A DNA stretch of 64,000 nt from Fusobacterium sp. (GTDB lineage: Bacteria; Fusobacteriota; Fusobacteriia; Fusobacteriales; Fusobacteriaceae). The DNA lies in contig NZ_JAWDXO010000001.1 in assembly GCF_032477075.1 (NCBI RefSeq), positions 186,001 to 250,000 on the forward strand, in the 5' to 3' direction. The position numbers were made by a program, and so were the translations under genes. The stretch's first letter is position 1; every line of letters starts with the position of its first letter. Under the pieces are notes generated by a model. The model did not search any database and was not told the origin of the DNA. It saw only the letters and a list, made by a program, of their open reading frames with translations. Below are positions 31,451-40,943 of the stretch, piece after piece.

Positions 31451-33517
31451 TCAACTCAAATTTTTTAATTTTTTTATAATATTATTTCCTTTTTCAGTTA
31501 AATAAGTACCACTTCTTCCTTTATTTACTCTAACATACTTTTCTTTTTGAAATTTTTTCAATATTTCTCTAACTTCATGCTCAGTTATAAGGCAGCCCAT
31601 ATCTTCACAGGCTTTTATAATTCCATTTCTTCCAAATCCTTTTCCATAGGAGTAACGATTTTCTAAAACTTGTAAAACAGCAACTTCTTGAGGTAAAAAT
31701 TTTAAATGTGAACTATTGTTAACTGATGATTTTTTAAAATTTACTTTTATATGATTTTGAATTAAACTATTTTGAAATGGTTCTGGCAAATGAATATAAT
31801 CAATTTTAGATATATCCAAACATGAAAAATATTCAATTAGATTTCTTAATTCTCGGACATTTCCCAGCCATGGATAATTTAAAAATATTGATTTTACTGT
31901 ATCAGTTAATTCAAAATTTGTATTTAATTCATTTTGAAAATATTTAATAAGAGAAAAGATATCTTCTTTTCTTTCTTTTAATGAAGGAATTCTAATAGGA
32001 ATTACATTTAGTCTATAATATAAATCTTTTCTAAATTTAGATTGAGAAATTTTTTCAAGAATATTTTCATTTGTAGATGAAATTATTCTTACATCTATAC
32101 CAATAGGTTCTGTTGCTCCTATTTTAACTATTTCTTTTTCTTGTAAAACTCTTAATAATTTTACTTGCATCATTGGACTCATTGATTCAATTTCATCTAA
32201 AAAAAGTGTTCCTCCATTTGCAAATTCAAAAAGACCAATTTTACCACCTTTTTTTGCACCAGTAAAAGAACCTTCAGTATATCCAAAAAGTTCACTTTCA
32301 AGAAGTGTTTCAGGAAGAGCAGCACAATTTATTGCTACAAAAGCTGAATCTCTTCTGGGAGAAGCATTATGGATAGCTTGAGCAAACATTTCCTTACCTG
32401 CTCCACTGTCTCCTTCAAGAATTATAGAACAGTTATTTGCAGCCATTCGTATGGCTATATCTTTTACTGATTGAATTGCAGAACTTGTTCCTATGATATC
32501 TTCAAATGTAAATTTAGCGTAGGATTTTTTTTTGATTTTTTGTATACGTAGTGCATTTTGCTTTTTTTCAGATAAATCGAATTTTTCTAATAAAGCAAAA
32601 TTACCTAAAAATTTATTCTTTAAAAGCAGAGGCATTATTGATACACTGATTTCATTATTTTCTATTTTAATAAGTTTTGAATTTTCATTTGTAAAAATAG
32701 GCAATGGAGTAATTGAAAGCCATGGGAAAACTTCTTTTATTGATTTACCTAGGATATTAAATTTTAATTGAAGTAGATTTTTTGCTACATCATTTATCAT
32801 AGTAATATTATTTTGTTCATCCATAATAATAACTCCTGAATCAAGAGAATTTAATATAGCTTCCAATTTTAATTCAGTAGTAAGGTTATTGTATGATATT
32901 TTTTGAAGAGAATAATTTTTTACAGCTAAAGAATTAATATAATTTTCAAATTCCTTCTCTTTTAATACAAAAGTGAGATCCAGTTTCAGAGCTATTTCAT
33001 AAATGGTATTAACAGATAATTTTCTACATCCTAAATCAATGCAATTAGATATTTTAGAGGGAATAAGTTCTTTTTCTCCAGTTGCAAAAGCAAGATCAAC
33101 TGAGGGAACTTTTTTCATTTTTGGATAATATAAAAAGAATTCAATATTAGATATTCCTAAGTGAGTTAATTGAGATAAACTCTCCATTGTCATATGCTTA
33201 TTTTGATTTACTATTAATGCTTTTGTGCCAACAGGATATTTTTTTAAAATATCAATTGCTTTTTTAGAAAAAACAATATCAGCCTTAACAGTTTTAGATT
33301 CTGGGGGTAAAAAATCTTCTGCCCATTTATATTTTTTTATATCATCACTTGTAGCTGATAAAAGATATAAATCACAGTTATGAAGAAGTTTTATAGTTTT
33401 TTCTTCAATACTGTAAGTATAAATATCAATATTATCAGTGAAAACCTGAGATAATATATCTTTATAAAAATTAGCAATAGAACTGGCTTTAGAAATTATG
33501 CCTATTGATTTTTTCAT
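31451..33517 (-). CDS. Sigma-54-dependent transcriptional activator
   Basis: Layout: an N-terminal PrpR-like sensor region (about residues 1-190), a PAS-like domain (about 215-310, ILNSLDSGVIIMDEQNNITM), and an AAA+ domain with Walker A LEGDSGAGKE, the sigma-54 contact loop GYTEGSFTGA, Walker B GTLFLDEI and LNVIPIRIPSLKER. The C-terminus is not the usual Fis helix pair but a winged-helix-like tail ending RSGTYLTEKGNNIIK. A G-rich AGGGGGA site favours ATG33517 over 33547. A sigma-54 promoter stands before the nearby NhaC gene at 36545, its probable target. Confidence 0.92.
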   Translation of the reverse strand: MKKSIGIISKASSIANFYKDILSQVFTDNIDIYTYSIEEKTIKLLHNCDLYLLSATSDDIKKYKWAEDFLPPESKTVKADIVFSKKAIDILKKYPVGTKALIVNQNKHMTMESLSQLTHLGISNIEFFLYYPKMKKVPSVDLAFATGEKELIPSKISNCIDLGCRKLSVNTIYEIALKLDLTFVLKEKEFENYINSLAVKNYSLQKISYNNLTTELKLEAILNSLDSGVIIMDEQNNITMINDVAKNLLQLKFNILGKSIKEVFPWLSITPLPIFTNENSKLIKIENNEISVSIMPLLLKNKFLGNFALLEKFDLSEKKQNALRIQKIKKKSYAKFTFEDIIGTSSAIQSVKDIAIRMAANNCSIILEGDSGAGKEMFAQAIHNASPRRDSAFVAINCAALPETLLESELFGYTEGSFTGAKKGGKIGLFEFANGGTLFLDEIESMSPMMQVKLLRVLQEKEIVKIGATEPIGIDVRIISSTNENILEKISQSKFRKDLYYRLNVIPIRIPSLKERKEDIFSLIKYFQNELNTNFELTDTVKSIFLNYPWLGNVRELRNLIEYFSCLDISKIDYIHLPEPFQNSLIQNHIKVNFKKSSVNNSSHLKFLPQEVAVLQVLENRYSYGKGFGRNGIIKACEDMGCLITEHEVREILKKFQKEKYVRVNKGRSGTYLTEKGNNIIKKLKNLS

Positions 33518-33548
33518 TAGTATTCCCCCTTTTATAAGTATATGCAAA

Positions 33549-33572
33549 AAAAGCTGTTTAAAAACAGCTTTT
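33549..33572 (-). terminator. Intergenic terminator before the sigma-54 activator gene
   Basis: AAAAGCTGTTT (33549-33559) pairs perfectly with AAACAGCTTTT (33562-33572) and on the minus strand runs into seven Ts. It overlaps the stop codon of the deacylase gene and lies 32 bases upstream of the activator start, so it would reduce read-through into the regulator. Confidence 0.7.
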
Positions 33573-35160
33573 AATGAAGAACTTCTCCATATTTCCCAAT
33601 TAACTTTTCATTTTTCCATGCAATTTTCCCATTGACCAGCACATAATCCATTCCTGTAGAAAGATTATTAGAGTTATCAAAAGTAGAGTTATCTCCAAGT
33701 TTATCAATATCAAAAATAAGTATATCAGCAAAATATCCTTCTTTTAAAACTCCTCGTCTTTGAAAATGCAATCTTTTGGCAGGCATTTGTGTAATTTTAT
33801 GAATTCCTTCTTGTAATGAAATAATTTTTAAATCTCTGACATAATATTTAAGAAAATGTGTAAAAGCAGCCATTTTTCTAGGATGTGGTGTATCACTTTC
33901 ATCATATAGAGCATCAGAAATTACAATTGAATAAGGTAATTGTGCAATTTTTATAATATCATCTGGAGAAATATTAAAACCAACAATTCCAACTTTTCCA
34001 TCTTCATTTTTAAGTAAATGAGCAATAAATTCTATTTCATCTTTATAACCATATTCAACAGTGCAATGGTGAATGGTTTTTCCTATATATTTTTTATTTT
34101 CTATTTTTGAAAGACTGTTGATCATAGAATGAGACCAACGAAAATCAGGATCAATATTTTCATCATTTGGCCCTGGATTATAATAGCAATAACGTATTTT
34201 TTCTATATTTTCATGAGAAGTAATTTCTTTTAATATATCAGTAAAAGGTCTGTCTAAAAAAGAAACTGGAAGAATTGCAGCTAAAGTAGTAGCAGTTCCA
34301 TGATAAGGATAAAAATCTACTGTAATATCCATTCCTTTTTTTTCTTGGGCTTCCTCTATTAACTTAATTGCTTTATCAAGAGTTTTTCCCCAGTTGTCTG
34401 GACCCAATGCTTTTAAATGACTTATATGGAGAGACATTTCATTTTCTTCAGCAATCTCAATACTTTCCTTAACTGCTTCTACAAGTCTTGAAGCTTCATC
34501 ACGCATATGTGGCATATAAATCAACTGTTTTCCTTTACATGGAGCAAATAATTTTTTCATTTCTTCTGCAGTATTATATACTTCAGGGAGATATACTAAA
34601 CCAGATGAAAATCCTTTTACTCCACAAGAAATAGCTTCATTGATATATTTTTGGGCTTCTTTCATTTCTGATTCAGTAAAGGCAGAAGGTTTATATCCTT
34701 TTACAGCAACTCTGATAGAACCAGTACCTTGCAATGTTGAGATATTGACAGCTTTATTTATAGTTTTTAAATCAGCAATATAATCACTTAATTTTGGATA
34801 TTTAATATCATTTACAGGATAACCATGTGTTGGAACAGAATAGTCATATAGATTTTTTGAGTTTTGTGTATAAGGAGCAAATGAAAAACCACAAACTCCA
34901 GTTCCTATAGTAGTAATTCCTTGAGCTAATTCAAGTTCTCCGAAATTTTTTTTAAAAACTGCAAGATCACAATGTCTATGAATATCAATGAATCCAGGAG
35001 TTACAAGTTTATTTTCAGCATCTATAATTTTTGCAGCTTTAAAGGTAATACATTTATCTATCTTTTCAATAATATTATTTTTAATAAGAATATCCCCAAT
35101 AAATGGTTTGTTTTCTAGTGTTCCATCATAAATCAAGCCATTTTTAATTAGTATATACAT
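33571..35160 (-). CDS. N-acyl-D-amino-acid deacylase family amidohydrolase
   Basis: The 529-residue protein shows D-aminoacylase features: ILIKNGLIYDGT start, metal-binding VTPGFIDIHRHCD, GITTIGTGVCGFSFAP, LHISHLKALGPDNWG and a late SDALYDESDTPHPR with the catalytic Asp. These enzymes release free D-amino acids from N-acyl derivatives. It follows the PLP enzyme gene by 11 bases, and together they suggest breakdown of N-acyl-D-amino acids to a keto acid and ammonia. The precise acyl group is unknown. Confidence 0.88.
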   Translation of the reverse strand: MYILIKNGLIYDGTLENKPFIGDILIKNNIIEKIDKCITFKAAKIIDAENKLVTPGFIDIHRHCDLAVFKKNFGELELAQGITTIGTGVCGFSFAPYTQNSKNLYDYSVPTHGYPVNDIKYPKLSDYIADLKTINKAVNISTLQGTGSIRVAVKGYKPSAFTESEMKEAQKYINEAISCGVKGFSSGLVYLPEVYNTAEEMKKLFAPCKGKQLIYMPHMRDEASRLVEAVKESIEIAEENEMSLHISHLKALGPDNWGKTLDKAIKLIEEAQEKKGMDITVDFYPYHGTATTLAAILPVSFLDRPFTDILKEITSHENIEKIRYCYYNPGPNDENIDPDFRWSHSMINSLSKIENKKYIGKTIHHCTVEYGYKDEIEFIAHLLKNEDGKVGIVGFNISPDDIIKIAQLPYSIVISDALYDESDTPHPRKMAAFTHFLKYYVRDLKIISLQEGIHKITQMPAKRLHFQRRGVLKEGYFADILIFDIDKLGDNSTFDNSNNLSTGMDYVLVNGKIAWKNEKLIGKYGEVLH

Positions 35161-35171
35161 ATTGCCACTCC

Positions 35172-36266
35172 TTATAATTTCATAACTGTTACATGATCAT
35201 TTTCTTCATCTGACCATAATAAACTTTGTAAAGAATCACAATGTTCTTTTCCAAATAAACCAGGAGCACCACCAGAGTGAAGTAATATTGCATTTTCATT
35301 TGCTGGAATTATTTCTTTTTTTATTAAATCCACAAACCCTCTAAAAACTTTTCCAGTATAGCAGGGATCAAGTATAATTGCTTCTGAAGAAGCCATTAGC
35401 TCTATACTTTTTTGAGTTTCTAAATCAGGTTCATTATAATCTGTACCTCCATAAGGAATTGGTTCATTACCAATTTCAAGATGGATATCCTCTTTCTGAC
35501 ATGTAAATCCCATATCAAAATATTCACTTATTTCATTTATTGATTTTACAGTTTCTTCAATAGGACAATAATCTGGTTCTATTGGAATACCAATAATTTC
35601 AAAAGGAGCATTAAAATATTTTGCACCAGCCCATAAACCAGCAAATGTACCTGTTGAACCATAACCACATATAAGATATTTAGCATTGATATTTTGTTCC
35701 TGCATTTGTTTTATAATTTCAGGGACAAACATTGCATATCCAGCGGAACCAATAACTCCCTGTCCTCCAACAGGAATACTCAATACTTTTTCTCCCTGAG
35801 CTTCATATTTTTTTAGAATATTATCTGTACATTCTTTTAAGAATTTTTTTTCAGCAATTTGACGTTCAGATTTTGATAAATTTTTAACTGATGAATAATC
35901 AACAAAATAAATATCAGCTCCCATCAATCTATCAAGGAGAAGATTTCCTGATAGATAATCAGGTTTTTTCCCTTTCAAAATCAGAATAGGTTTCAGTCCA
36001 TATTTTATGGCAGCAGCAACTGTCAATCTACCATGATTTGTCTGTACACCACCAAATGTCATAAGTGCAGTGTAGCCATTATCAATAGCATATTGAATCA
36101 AGTATTCAAGTTTTCTTGTTTTATTACCACCTAAAGCTAATCCAGACATATCATCTCGCTTAATATATAAATTTCCTTTACCAAGTTTTTGAGAAAGTAT
36201 TTTCATAAATTCAAGTGGAGTATTAGTATAACCAACATTAGCTTTTTTCAAATTTTCTATTTTCAT
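35172..36266 (-). CDS. D-cysteine desulfhydrase / ACC deaminase family PLP enzyme
   Basis: The fold type II PLP enzyme has GGNKTRKLEYLI with Lys49 as probable Schiff-base residue, TFGGVQTNHGRLTVAAA and GYGSTGTFAGLWAGAK as the phosphate-binding loop. Relatives convert D-cysteine to pyruvate, ammonia and sulfide, or act on ACC or other D-amino acids. AAGGCGG directly abuts ATG36275, so ATG36266 with normal spacing is preferred; the upstream TTG at 36302 is unlikely. It is the first gene of the minus-strand operon with the deacylase and the sigma-54 activator. Confidence 0.88.
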   Translation of the reverse strand: MKIENLKKANVGYTNTPLEFMKILSQKLGKGNLYIKRDDMSGLALGGNKTRKLEYLIQYAIDNGYTALMTFGGVQTNHGRLTVAAAIKYGLKPILILKGKKPDYLSGNLLLDRLMGADIYFVDYSSVKNLSKSERQIAEKKFLKECTDNILKKYEAQGEKVLSIPVGGQGVIGSAGYAMFVPEIIKQMQEQNINAKYLICGYGSTGTFAGLWAGAKYFNAPFEIIGIPIEPDYCPIEETVKSINEISEYFDMGFTCQKEDIHLEIGNEPIPYGGTDYNEPDLETQKSIELMASSEAIILDPCYTGKVFRGFVDLIKKEIIPANENAILLHSGGAPGLFGKEHCDSLQSLLWSDEENDHVTVMKL

Positions 36267-36326
36267 TAAAATCATCCGCCTTTTAAAAAAATAATAAGGC
36301 AAATATTTAAGTTTATGTTCACTTGT

Positions 36327-36355
36327 ATTATAAGAGGGAAAAAATAAGATGTCAA
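36327..36355 (-). promoter_or_regulatory. Consensus sigma-70 promoter for the PLP enzyme operon
   Basis: On the minus strand TTGACA (36355-36350) and TATAAT (36332-36327) are perfect, with a 17-base spacer. Transcription would start near 36320, giving a 55-base leader before ATG36266. Confidence 0.8.
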
Positions 36356-36544
36356 GATTATTTTAATATATAGGTTAAATATCCTGTTTTAATTTTATTT
36401 TATCCTATTTTTATCCTTATTTCACCAATTTATGTTTTTATAGTAGATATTTTTGGGAATATAATTGCATTTTTAATAGAAAATTATAAAATTATTTTTA
36501 ATAGAAATTTTAATATATTCTTTAATTGTAAGTTATTATATTTA

Positions 36545-36560
36545 TGGCACAAAAGTTGCT
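36545..36560 (+). promoter_or_regulatory. Sigma-54 (-24/-12) promoter of the NhaC-type gene
   Basis: TGGCAC (36545-36550), five bases, then TTGCT (36556-36560) is an essentially perfect sigma-54 promoter. It lies 86 bases before the transporter start, in the gene-free 380-base region between the divergent units. The sigma-54 activator encoded at 31451 is the obvious regulator; its enhancer site was not identified. Confidence 0.82.
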
Positions 36561-36645
36561 TATATATAGTGCAGAGGTAAATATATAAGTTATGTTCAAT
36601 TTTTTAAAATGGGGGTATCATAAAAACATATAAAGGAGAGGGGTT

Positions 36646-37983
36646 ATGAAAGAAAAAAAATTAGGTGGATCTGCGTTTATTCCTATGTTAGTTTTTCTTA
36701 TTCTTTATTTGGGCAGTGGATGCTATTTTACAATAACAGGTGTAAGTAATGCATGGAACTTATTTCCGCGCCATGCTGCAATATTTATTGGAATCATAGT
36801 GGCATGTCTTATGTATAGACAGATGCCTTTTGAAACAAAAATTAAGAAGTTTTGTATTGCAGCAGGAAATGATGGAGTAGTAATGATGTGTATGATTTTC
36901 TTAGTCGCAGGGGCTTTTGCAGGAGTAGCGAAACAAATGGGGGGAGTAGCCAGTGTTGTAAATTTAGGACTTTCTTTTATTCCAACAAGTTTTGTATTAC
37001 CAGGAATTTTTATAATATCTTCACTTGTTGCAACTGCTATTGGTACTTCTTCAGGAACTCTTGTAGCTATTGCTCCGATTGCTCTTGCAATAGCTGAAAC
37101 TACAGGAACAAGTATTCCTATGTTTTTTGGAGCTGTCTATAGTGGAGCTCTATTTGGTGATAATTTATCTATTATTTCAGACACAACTATAGCAGCAACT
37201 AAAGGTGCTGGTTGTGAAATGAAAGATAAGTTTAAAATGAATTTTAAGATTGCTCTGCCAGCAGCAATAGTTTCAGCAATACTTTATTATATAACAGGAA
37301 GTCATATAACTATCAGTTCAGAAACACTTCCATACAATATATTGCTTATTTTACCTTATATTTATGTAATAGTAGCAGCAGTAAAAGGAATAGATGTATT
37401 TATAGTTCTTGTGTCTGGAACATTCCTTGCAGGAATTGTTGGAATGTTTGCTGGAACTATGACAATGATAACATTTGTTCAATCAATTGGAACTGGAATG
37501 TCTGGAATGATGTCTACAGCAATAGTAGCAATGCTTTTAAGAGGTCTTATTGGATTGATTGAGGAATTTGGTGGAATTGAATGGCTTATAAAAGTACTTC
37601 GCAGAAATGTTAAAACTCGTAAAGGAGCAGAATATTGCATAGGGGCTATGTCAGGGTTATTAGATTTTGCACTTATTAATAATACGATTGCTATAATGAT
37701 AACAGCACCTATAGCAAAAGATATTGCAGAAGAACATCATATTTCTCCTAAAAGAAATGCAAGTTTAATGGATATTTTTGCCTGTGCTGTTCATGGACTT
37801 GCTCCACATGCAGGGGGTATGTTGACACTTTCTGGTTTTTATGCAGCATTAAATCCTCTTGAAGTAGTTAAATATAATTTTTATTGTTATTTCTTAATTT
37901 TAGCAGTAATTATCACAATTCAATTTGGTTTACTTCGTACTAAAGAAGAAAAAGAGTATATAAAAAGTCAAGAAAGAGTTTAA
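36646..37983 (+). CDS. NhaC family Na+/H+ antiporter-type transporter
   Basis: The 445-residue protein has about 11 membrane segments and NhaC-family stretches: AIGTSSGTLVAIAPIALAIA, SGALFGDNLSIISDTTIAAT and a late HGLAPHAGGMLTLSG. Many relatives encoded beside catabolic enzymes carry amino or organic acids in exchange for ions rather than Na+/H+. With the divergent D-amino-acid enzymes and a sigma-54 promoter, uptake of an N-acyl- or D-amino acid is the likely job. The ATG follows AAGGAGAGG. Confidence 0.88.
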   Translation: MKEKKLGGSAFIPMLVFLILYLGSGCYFTITGVSNAWNLFPRHAAIFIGIIVACLMYRQMPFETKIKKFCIAAGNDGVVMMCMIFLVAGAFAGVAKQMGGVASVVNLGLSFIPTSFVLPGIFIISSLVATAIGTSSGTLVAIAPIALAIAETTGTSIPMFFGAVYSGALFGDNLSIISDTTIAATKGAGCEMKDKFKMNFKIALPAAIVSAILYYITGSHITISSETLPYNILLILPYIYVIVAAVKGIDVFIVLVSGTFLAGIVGMFAGTMTMITFVQSIGTGMSGMMSTAIVAMLLRGLIGLIEEFGGIEWLIKVLRRNVKTRKGAEYCIGAMSGLLDFALINNTIAIMITAPIAKDIAEEHHISPKRNASLMDIFACAVHGLAPHAGGMLTLSGFYAALNPLEVVKYNFYCYFLILAVIITIQFGLLRTKEEKEYIKSQERV

Positions 37984-38012
37984 TAGTTAAAGTAATAATA
38001 TTTATAATATAA

Positions 38013-38053
38013 AAAATGGTGACAAAAAAGATAAATTAACAAGTCACCATTTT
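38013..38053. terminator. Bidirectional intrinsic terminator
   Basis: AAAATGGTGAC (38013-38023) pairs perfectly with GTCACCATTTT (38043-38053) between the converging NhaC-type and gamma-glutamyltransferase genes. Confidence 0.85.
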
Positions 38054-38070
38054 CTTATTAAAATTTTATT

Positions 38071-39678
38071 TTAATATAAAGCAATATGTCCATCTGTTCT
38101 AGGTTCAGTTCCACCTACTAGAACTCCATTTTCCATTCTCCAGATGATCTCTCCTCTTCCCATCATTAGTGGATCATACAGAACTTTTATATCATGACCC
38201 ATTGCTGCTAATTCATATGCTATATGTTCTGGAACTCCATATTCCAATTCTATATTTTTCTTTCCTACCCACTGCCATCTTGGAGCATCTAAGGCTGCCT
38301 GTGGATTCATTAGGAAATCCACTGTATTAGTTACCACCTGTACATGTCCCTGTGGCTGCATAAATCCTCCCATTACTCCAAATGGTCCTACAGCTTTTCC
38401 ATCTTTTCCTAAAAATCCTGGTATTATTGTATGATATGGTTTCTTTCCTGGTCCTACACAGTTTGCACTTTCAAGATCAAGGTTAAAGTTATTACCTCTG
38501 TTATGAAGAGCTATTCCTGTTCCAGGCACTACCATTCCAGAACCAAATCCCATATAATTACTTTGAATATACGATATCATATTTCCTTCATTATCTGCTG
38601 CTGCCAGATATACAGTTCCTCCACAATATGGATCTCCTGCTTCTGGCATTATAGCTGTACTTCCTATCAGTTTTGCTCTATCCTCTGCATATGCTTTAGA
38701 TAGTAATTGTTCAACTGTTACTTTCATAAATCTAGGGTCTGCTACATATTTTTGCACATCTACAAATGCAAGCTTCATTGCTTCTATCATTGTATGATAT
38801 GATCTTACTGTTTCTCTCGCTTCAAACTGGAATCTATCTAAGATATTAAGCGCCATAAGAGCACTTATTCCATGCCCATTAGGTGGAAGTTCATAAACAT
38901 CATACCCATGATATTTTACAGAAATAGGTTCCACCCATTCTGCTTCAAACTCTTCTAAGTCATCTTTTCTAAGATATCCATTATATTTTTTAGAGAATGC
39001 ATCTATTTTATCTGCAAGCTCTCCTTTATAGAAAGCATCTGCATAAGTATCTCCTATCATTTCCAAAGTATCTGCATGATCTGGAAGTCTTACTACATCT
39101 CCTATCTCTGGGCATTTTCCATTTTCTGTAAAAGTTTCAAACCAGTATTTAAATTCTTCTCCTTCTTCTTTACCAAAGTTAACAGCAGCTTTCTTCCAAA
39201 GTTTAGCAACATTTACAGGTACAGCATACCCTTCTCTTGCTAATTTTACAGCTGGAGCTACAACTTCACTTAAAGGAAGTTTACCGAATTTCTTGCTTAA
39301 TTCTGCCCAAGCTTTAGGTATTCCTGGTACATTTACAGGAATGAATCCATATTTAGGCATCTCCTTTAATCCTTTATTTAAAAGATCTTGAGCTTCAAGA
39401 AGCTTTGGTGAGGGACCACTGGCATTAAGTCCATACATTTTATTATTTACACTGAGGATAGCAAACCCATCTCCTCCTATTCCATTACCAGTAGGCTCTA
39501 CAACAGTAAGAGCAGCAGCAGTGGCAATAGCAGCATCTATTGCATTTCCTCCTTTTTTAAGTATTTCAAGTCCAGCTTGTGCAGCAAGTGGAGATCCAGT
39601 TGCTACCATTCCATTTTTAGCATACATCACATTTCTTCTTGATGGATACGGATAAATAGTAGAATCAAATTTTAACAT
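38071..39678 (-). CDS. Gamma-glutamyltransferase family protein, cytoplasmic type
   Basis: The Ntn-hydrolase family is clear from GGNAIDAAIATAAALTVVEP, GNGIGGDGFA, LPPNGHGISALMALNIL and the autocleavage site GDPYCGGTVYLAAAD, where Thr355 would be the new N-terminal nucleophile. There is no signal peptide, unlike classic periplasmic GGT, which fits the YwrD-like intracellular group that acts on imported gamma-glutamyl compounds or related amides. It is the last gene of an operon with a transporter and a peptide-binding lipoprotein. Length is 535 residues and AGGAGG precedes the ATG. Confidence 0.9.
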   Translation of the reverse strand: MLKFDSTIYPYPSRRNVMYAKNGMVATGSPLAAQAGLEILKKGGNAIDAAIATAAALTVVEPTGNGIGGDGFAILSVNNKMYGLNASGPSPKLLEAQDLLNKGLKEMPKYGFIPVNVPGIPKAWAELSKKFGKLPLSEVVAPAVKLAREGYAVPVNVAKLWKKAAVNFGKEEGEEFKYWFETFTENGKCPEIGDVVRLPDHADTLEMIGDTYADAFYKGELADKIDAFSKKYNGYLRKDDLEEFEAEWVEPISVKYHGYDVYELPPNGHGISALMALNILDRFQFEARETVRSYHTMIEAMKLAFVDVQKYVADPRFMKVTVEQLLSKAYAEDRAKLIGSTAIMPEAGDPYCGGTVYLAAADNEGNMISYIQSNYMGFGSGMVVPGTGIALHNRGNNFNLDLESANCVGPGKKPYHTIIPGFLGKDGKAVGPFGVMGGFMQPQGHVQVVTNTVDFLMNPQAALDAPRWQWVGKKNIELEYGVPEHIAYELAAMGHDIKVLYDPLMMGRGEIIWRMENGVLVGGTEPRTDGHIALY

Positions 39679-39728
39679 CTTATTCCTCCTAGAGATTAAT
39701 TTAAAATTTATATGAAGATATGTTTTTA

Positions 39729-40910
39729 TTAAAGAAGCTCAACAAATATTCCTGCGATAATGATAGAGATAGTGGTTACTGAAGCAAGTCCTGCAACAAC
39801 ATATGCTGGAATTATTCTTTTAAGTATAGCATTTTTTTCCTCTTCGTCATCTGTAAGAGCAGTAGCTATTTCATTAGCAATAAGATATGTAGCTGGGAAT
39901 CCAAGAAGCTGTGCCATAGCTATACCCATTGCCAGATCTCTTGATCCAACTATTTTCCATGTAGGAAGAAGATAAATTAAAAGATAAGTTCCTATTACAA
40001 ATGCAGCAAATATTATAAGCAGTTGGAATCCCAAAGTAGTAAGATCTCCAAAAGAAATTTTAGCAAGAGATGGAATCAAACTTGCAAAAACTGCAAATGA
40101 AAGGAATCCAGAAACTTTTGCTTTATCAAGTATAGCATTAGGAACAGCTCCAGTATATGAAAGAATAGTTCCCAGTAAAAGTGCTGTAATACTAGCATTA
40201 AGTCCAGTTTTTTCCTGAACTATTCTTGAAATGAAAGCTGCAGCAGCAGCAATAGCCATACAAGTAAAAGATGTAAAATATTTTTCATTCTTTTTAGCAA
40301 AAGTTATTTTAGTTTCTTTAACTGGAGCTTTTTTATCATCAGTAACAGCTTGAATTTTTCCAGCTCTGAATTGTTCTAATACTTTTCTTCCTTCTCTCAT
40401 ACCAAAGTATGAAGCAGGAGGAGTTCCAACAAATTTCTGAATAGCATACACAAGAGTACCAAGTGCAGCAACAGTTTGGAATCCTTTTTCCATAGCAGCA
40501 CCAGTCATTATTTGAGTAGCAATAATTCCACCATTAATAATAGGAATAGAAACAACAGCTGCTTCTTTTCCAACTAGGGGAATAACAGCAAAGACAGCAA
40601 TTATTCCTACTATCATGGAAATAATTGCCATAACAACAGTTCTCCATTCATCAATAAGTTCTTTAATGTTAATCATAGTTCCCATGTGAAAAATAAGCAA
40701 AGGAGCACTCCAAGCAGCTGATTGAGATAATCCTGCTTTTTGAATCATATCAGCTGGTATCATTTTAGTCATAAATCCAACTAAGAATAAAAACATTGCA
40801 ACAAAAACTGATGAAAGCTTAGCTTTTGTAAAAACTCCTAAAAAATCACCTATTGCAAAGAATAGTACCGTTAAAAATAAAAATAAAAACATGTAACCTG
40901 CGTTCGTCAT
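39729..40910 (-). CDS. Uncharacterised membrane transporter (GltS-like fold suspected)
   Basis: This 393-residue protein has about ten to eleven hydrophobic helices and a charged cytoplasmic loop (about residues 175-210). Helices rich in small residues (GTMINIKELIDEW, then PIINGGIIATQIMTGAAM) and the two-fold arrangement remind of Na+/dicarboxylate or Na+/glutamate symporters, but I cannot assign a named family with certainty. It lies between the peptide-binding lipoprotein and the gamma-glutamyltransferase, so it may import gamma-glutamyl peptides. GGGGG precedes the ATG. Confidence 0.75.
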   Translation of the reverse strand: MTNAGYMFLFLFLTVLFFAIGDFLGVFTKAKLSSVFVAMFLFLVGFMTKMIPADMIQKAGLSQSAAWSAPLLIFHMGTMINIKELIDEWRTVVMAIISMIVGIIAVFAVIPLVGKEAAVVSIPIINGGIIATQIMTGAAMEKGFQTVAALGTLVYAIQKFVGTPPASYFGMREGRKVLEQFRAGKIQAVTDDKKAPVKETKITFAKKNEKYFTSFTCMAIAAAAAFISRIVQEKTGLNASITALLLGTILSYTGAVPNAILDKAKVSGFLSFAVFASLIPSLAKISFGDLTTLGFQLLIIFAAFVIGTYLLIYLLPTWKIVGSRDLAMGIAMAQLLGFPATYLIANEIATALTDDEEEKNAILKRIIPAYVVAGLASVTTISIIIAGIFVELL

Positions 40911-40943
40911 AAATTTTCCCCCTTAATCGCGTTTTTTATTTAA

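Noticed and set aside
36646..37983. A housekeeping Na+/H+ antiporter
   Set aside because: The family call is kept, but a pure ion-homeostasis role is less likely given the sigma-54 promoter and divergent catabolic genes; NhaC relatives in such contexts often carry organic substrates.
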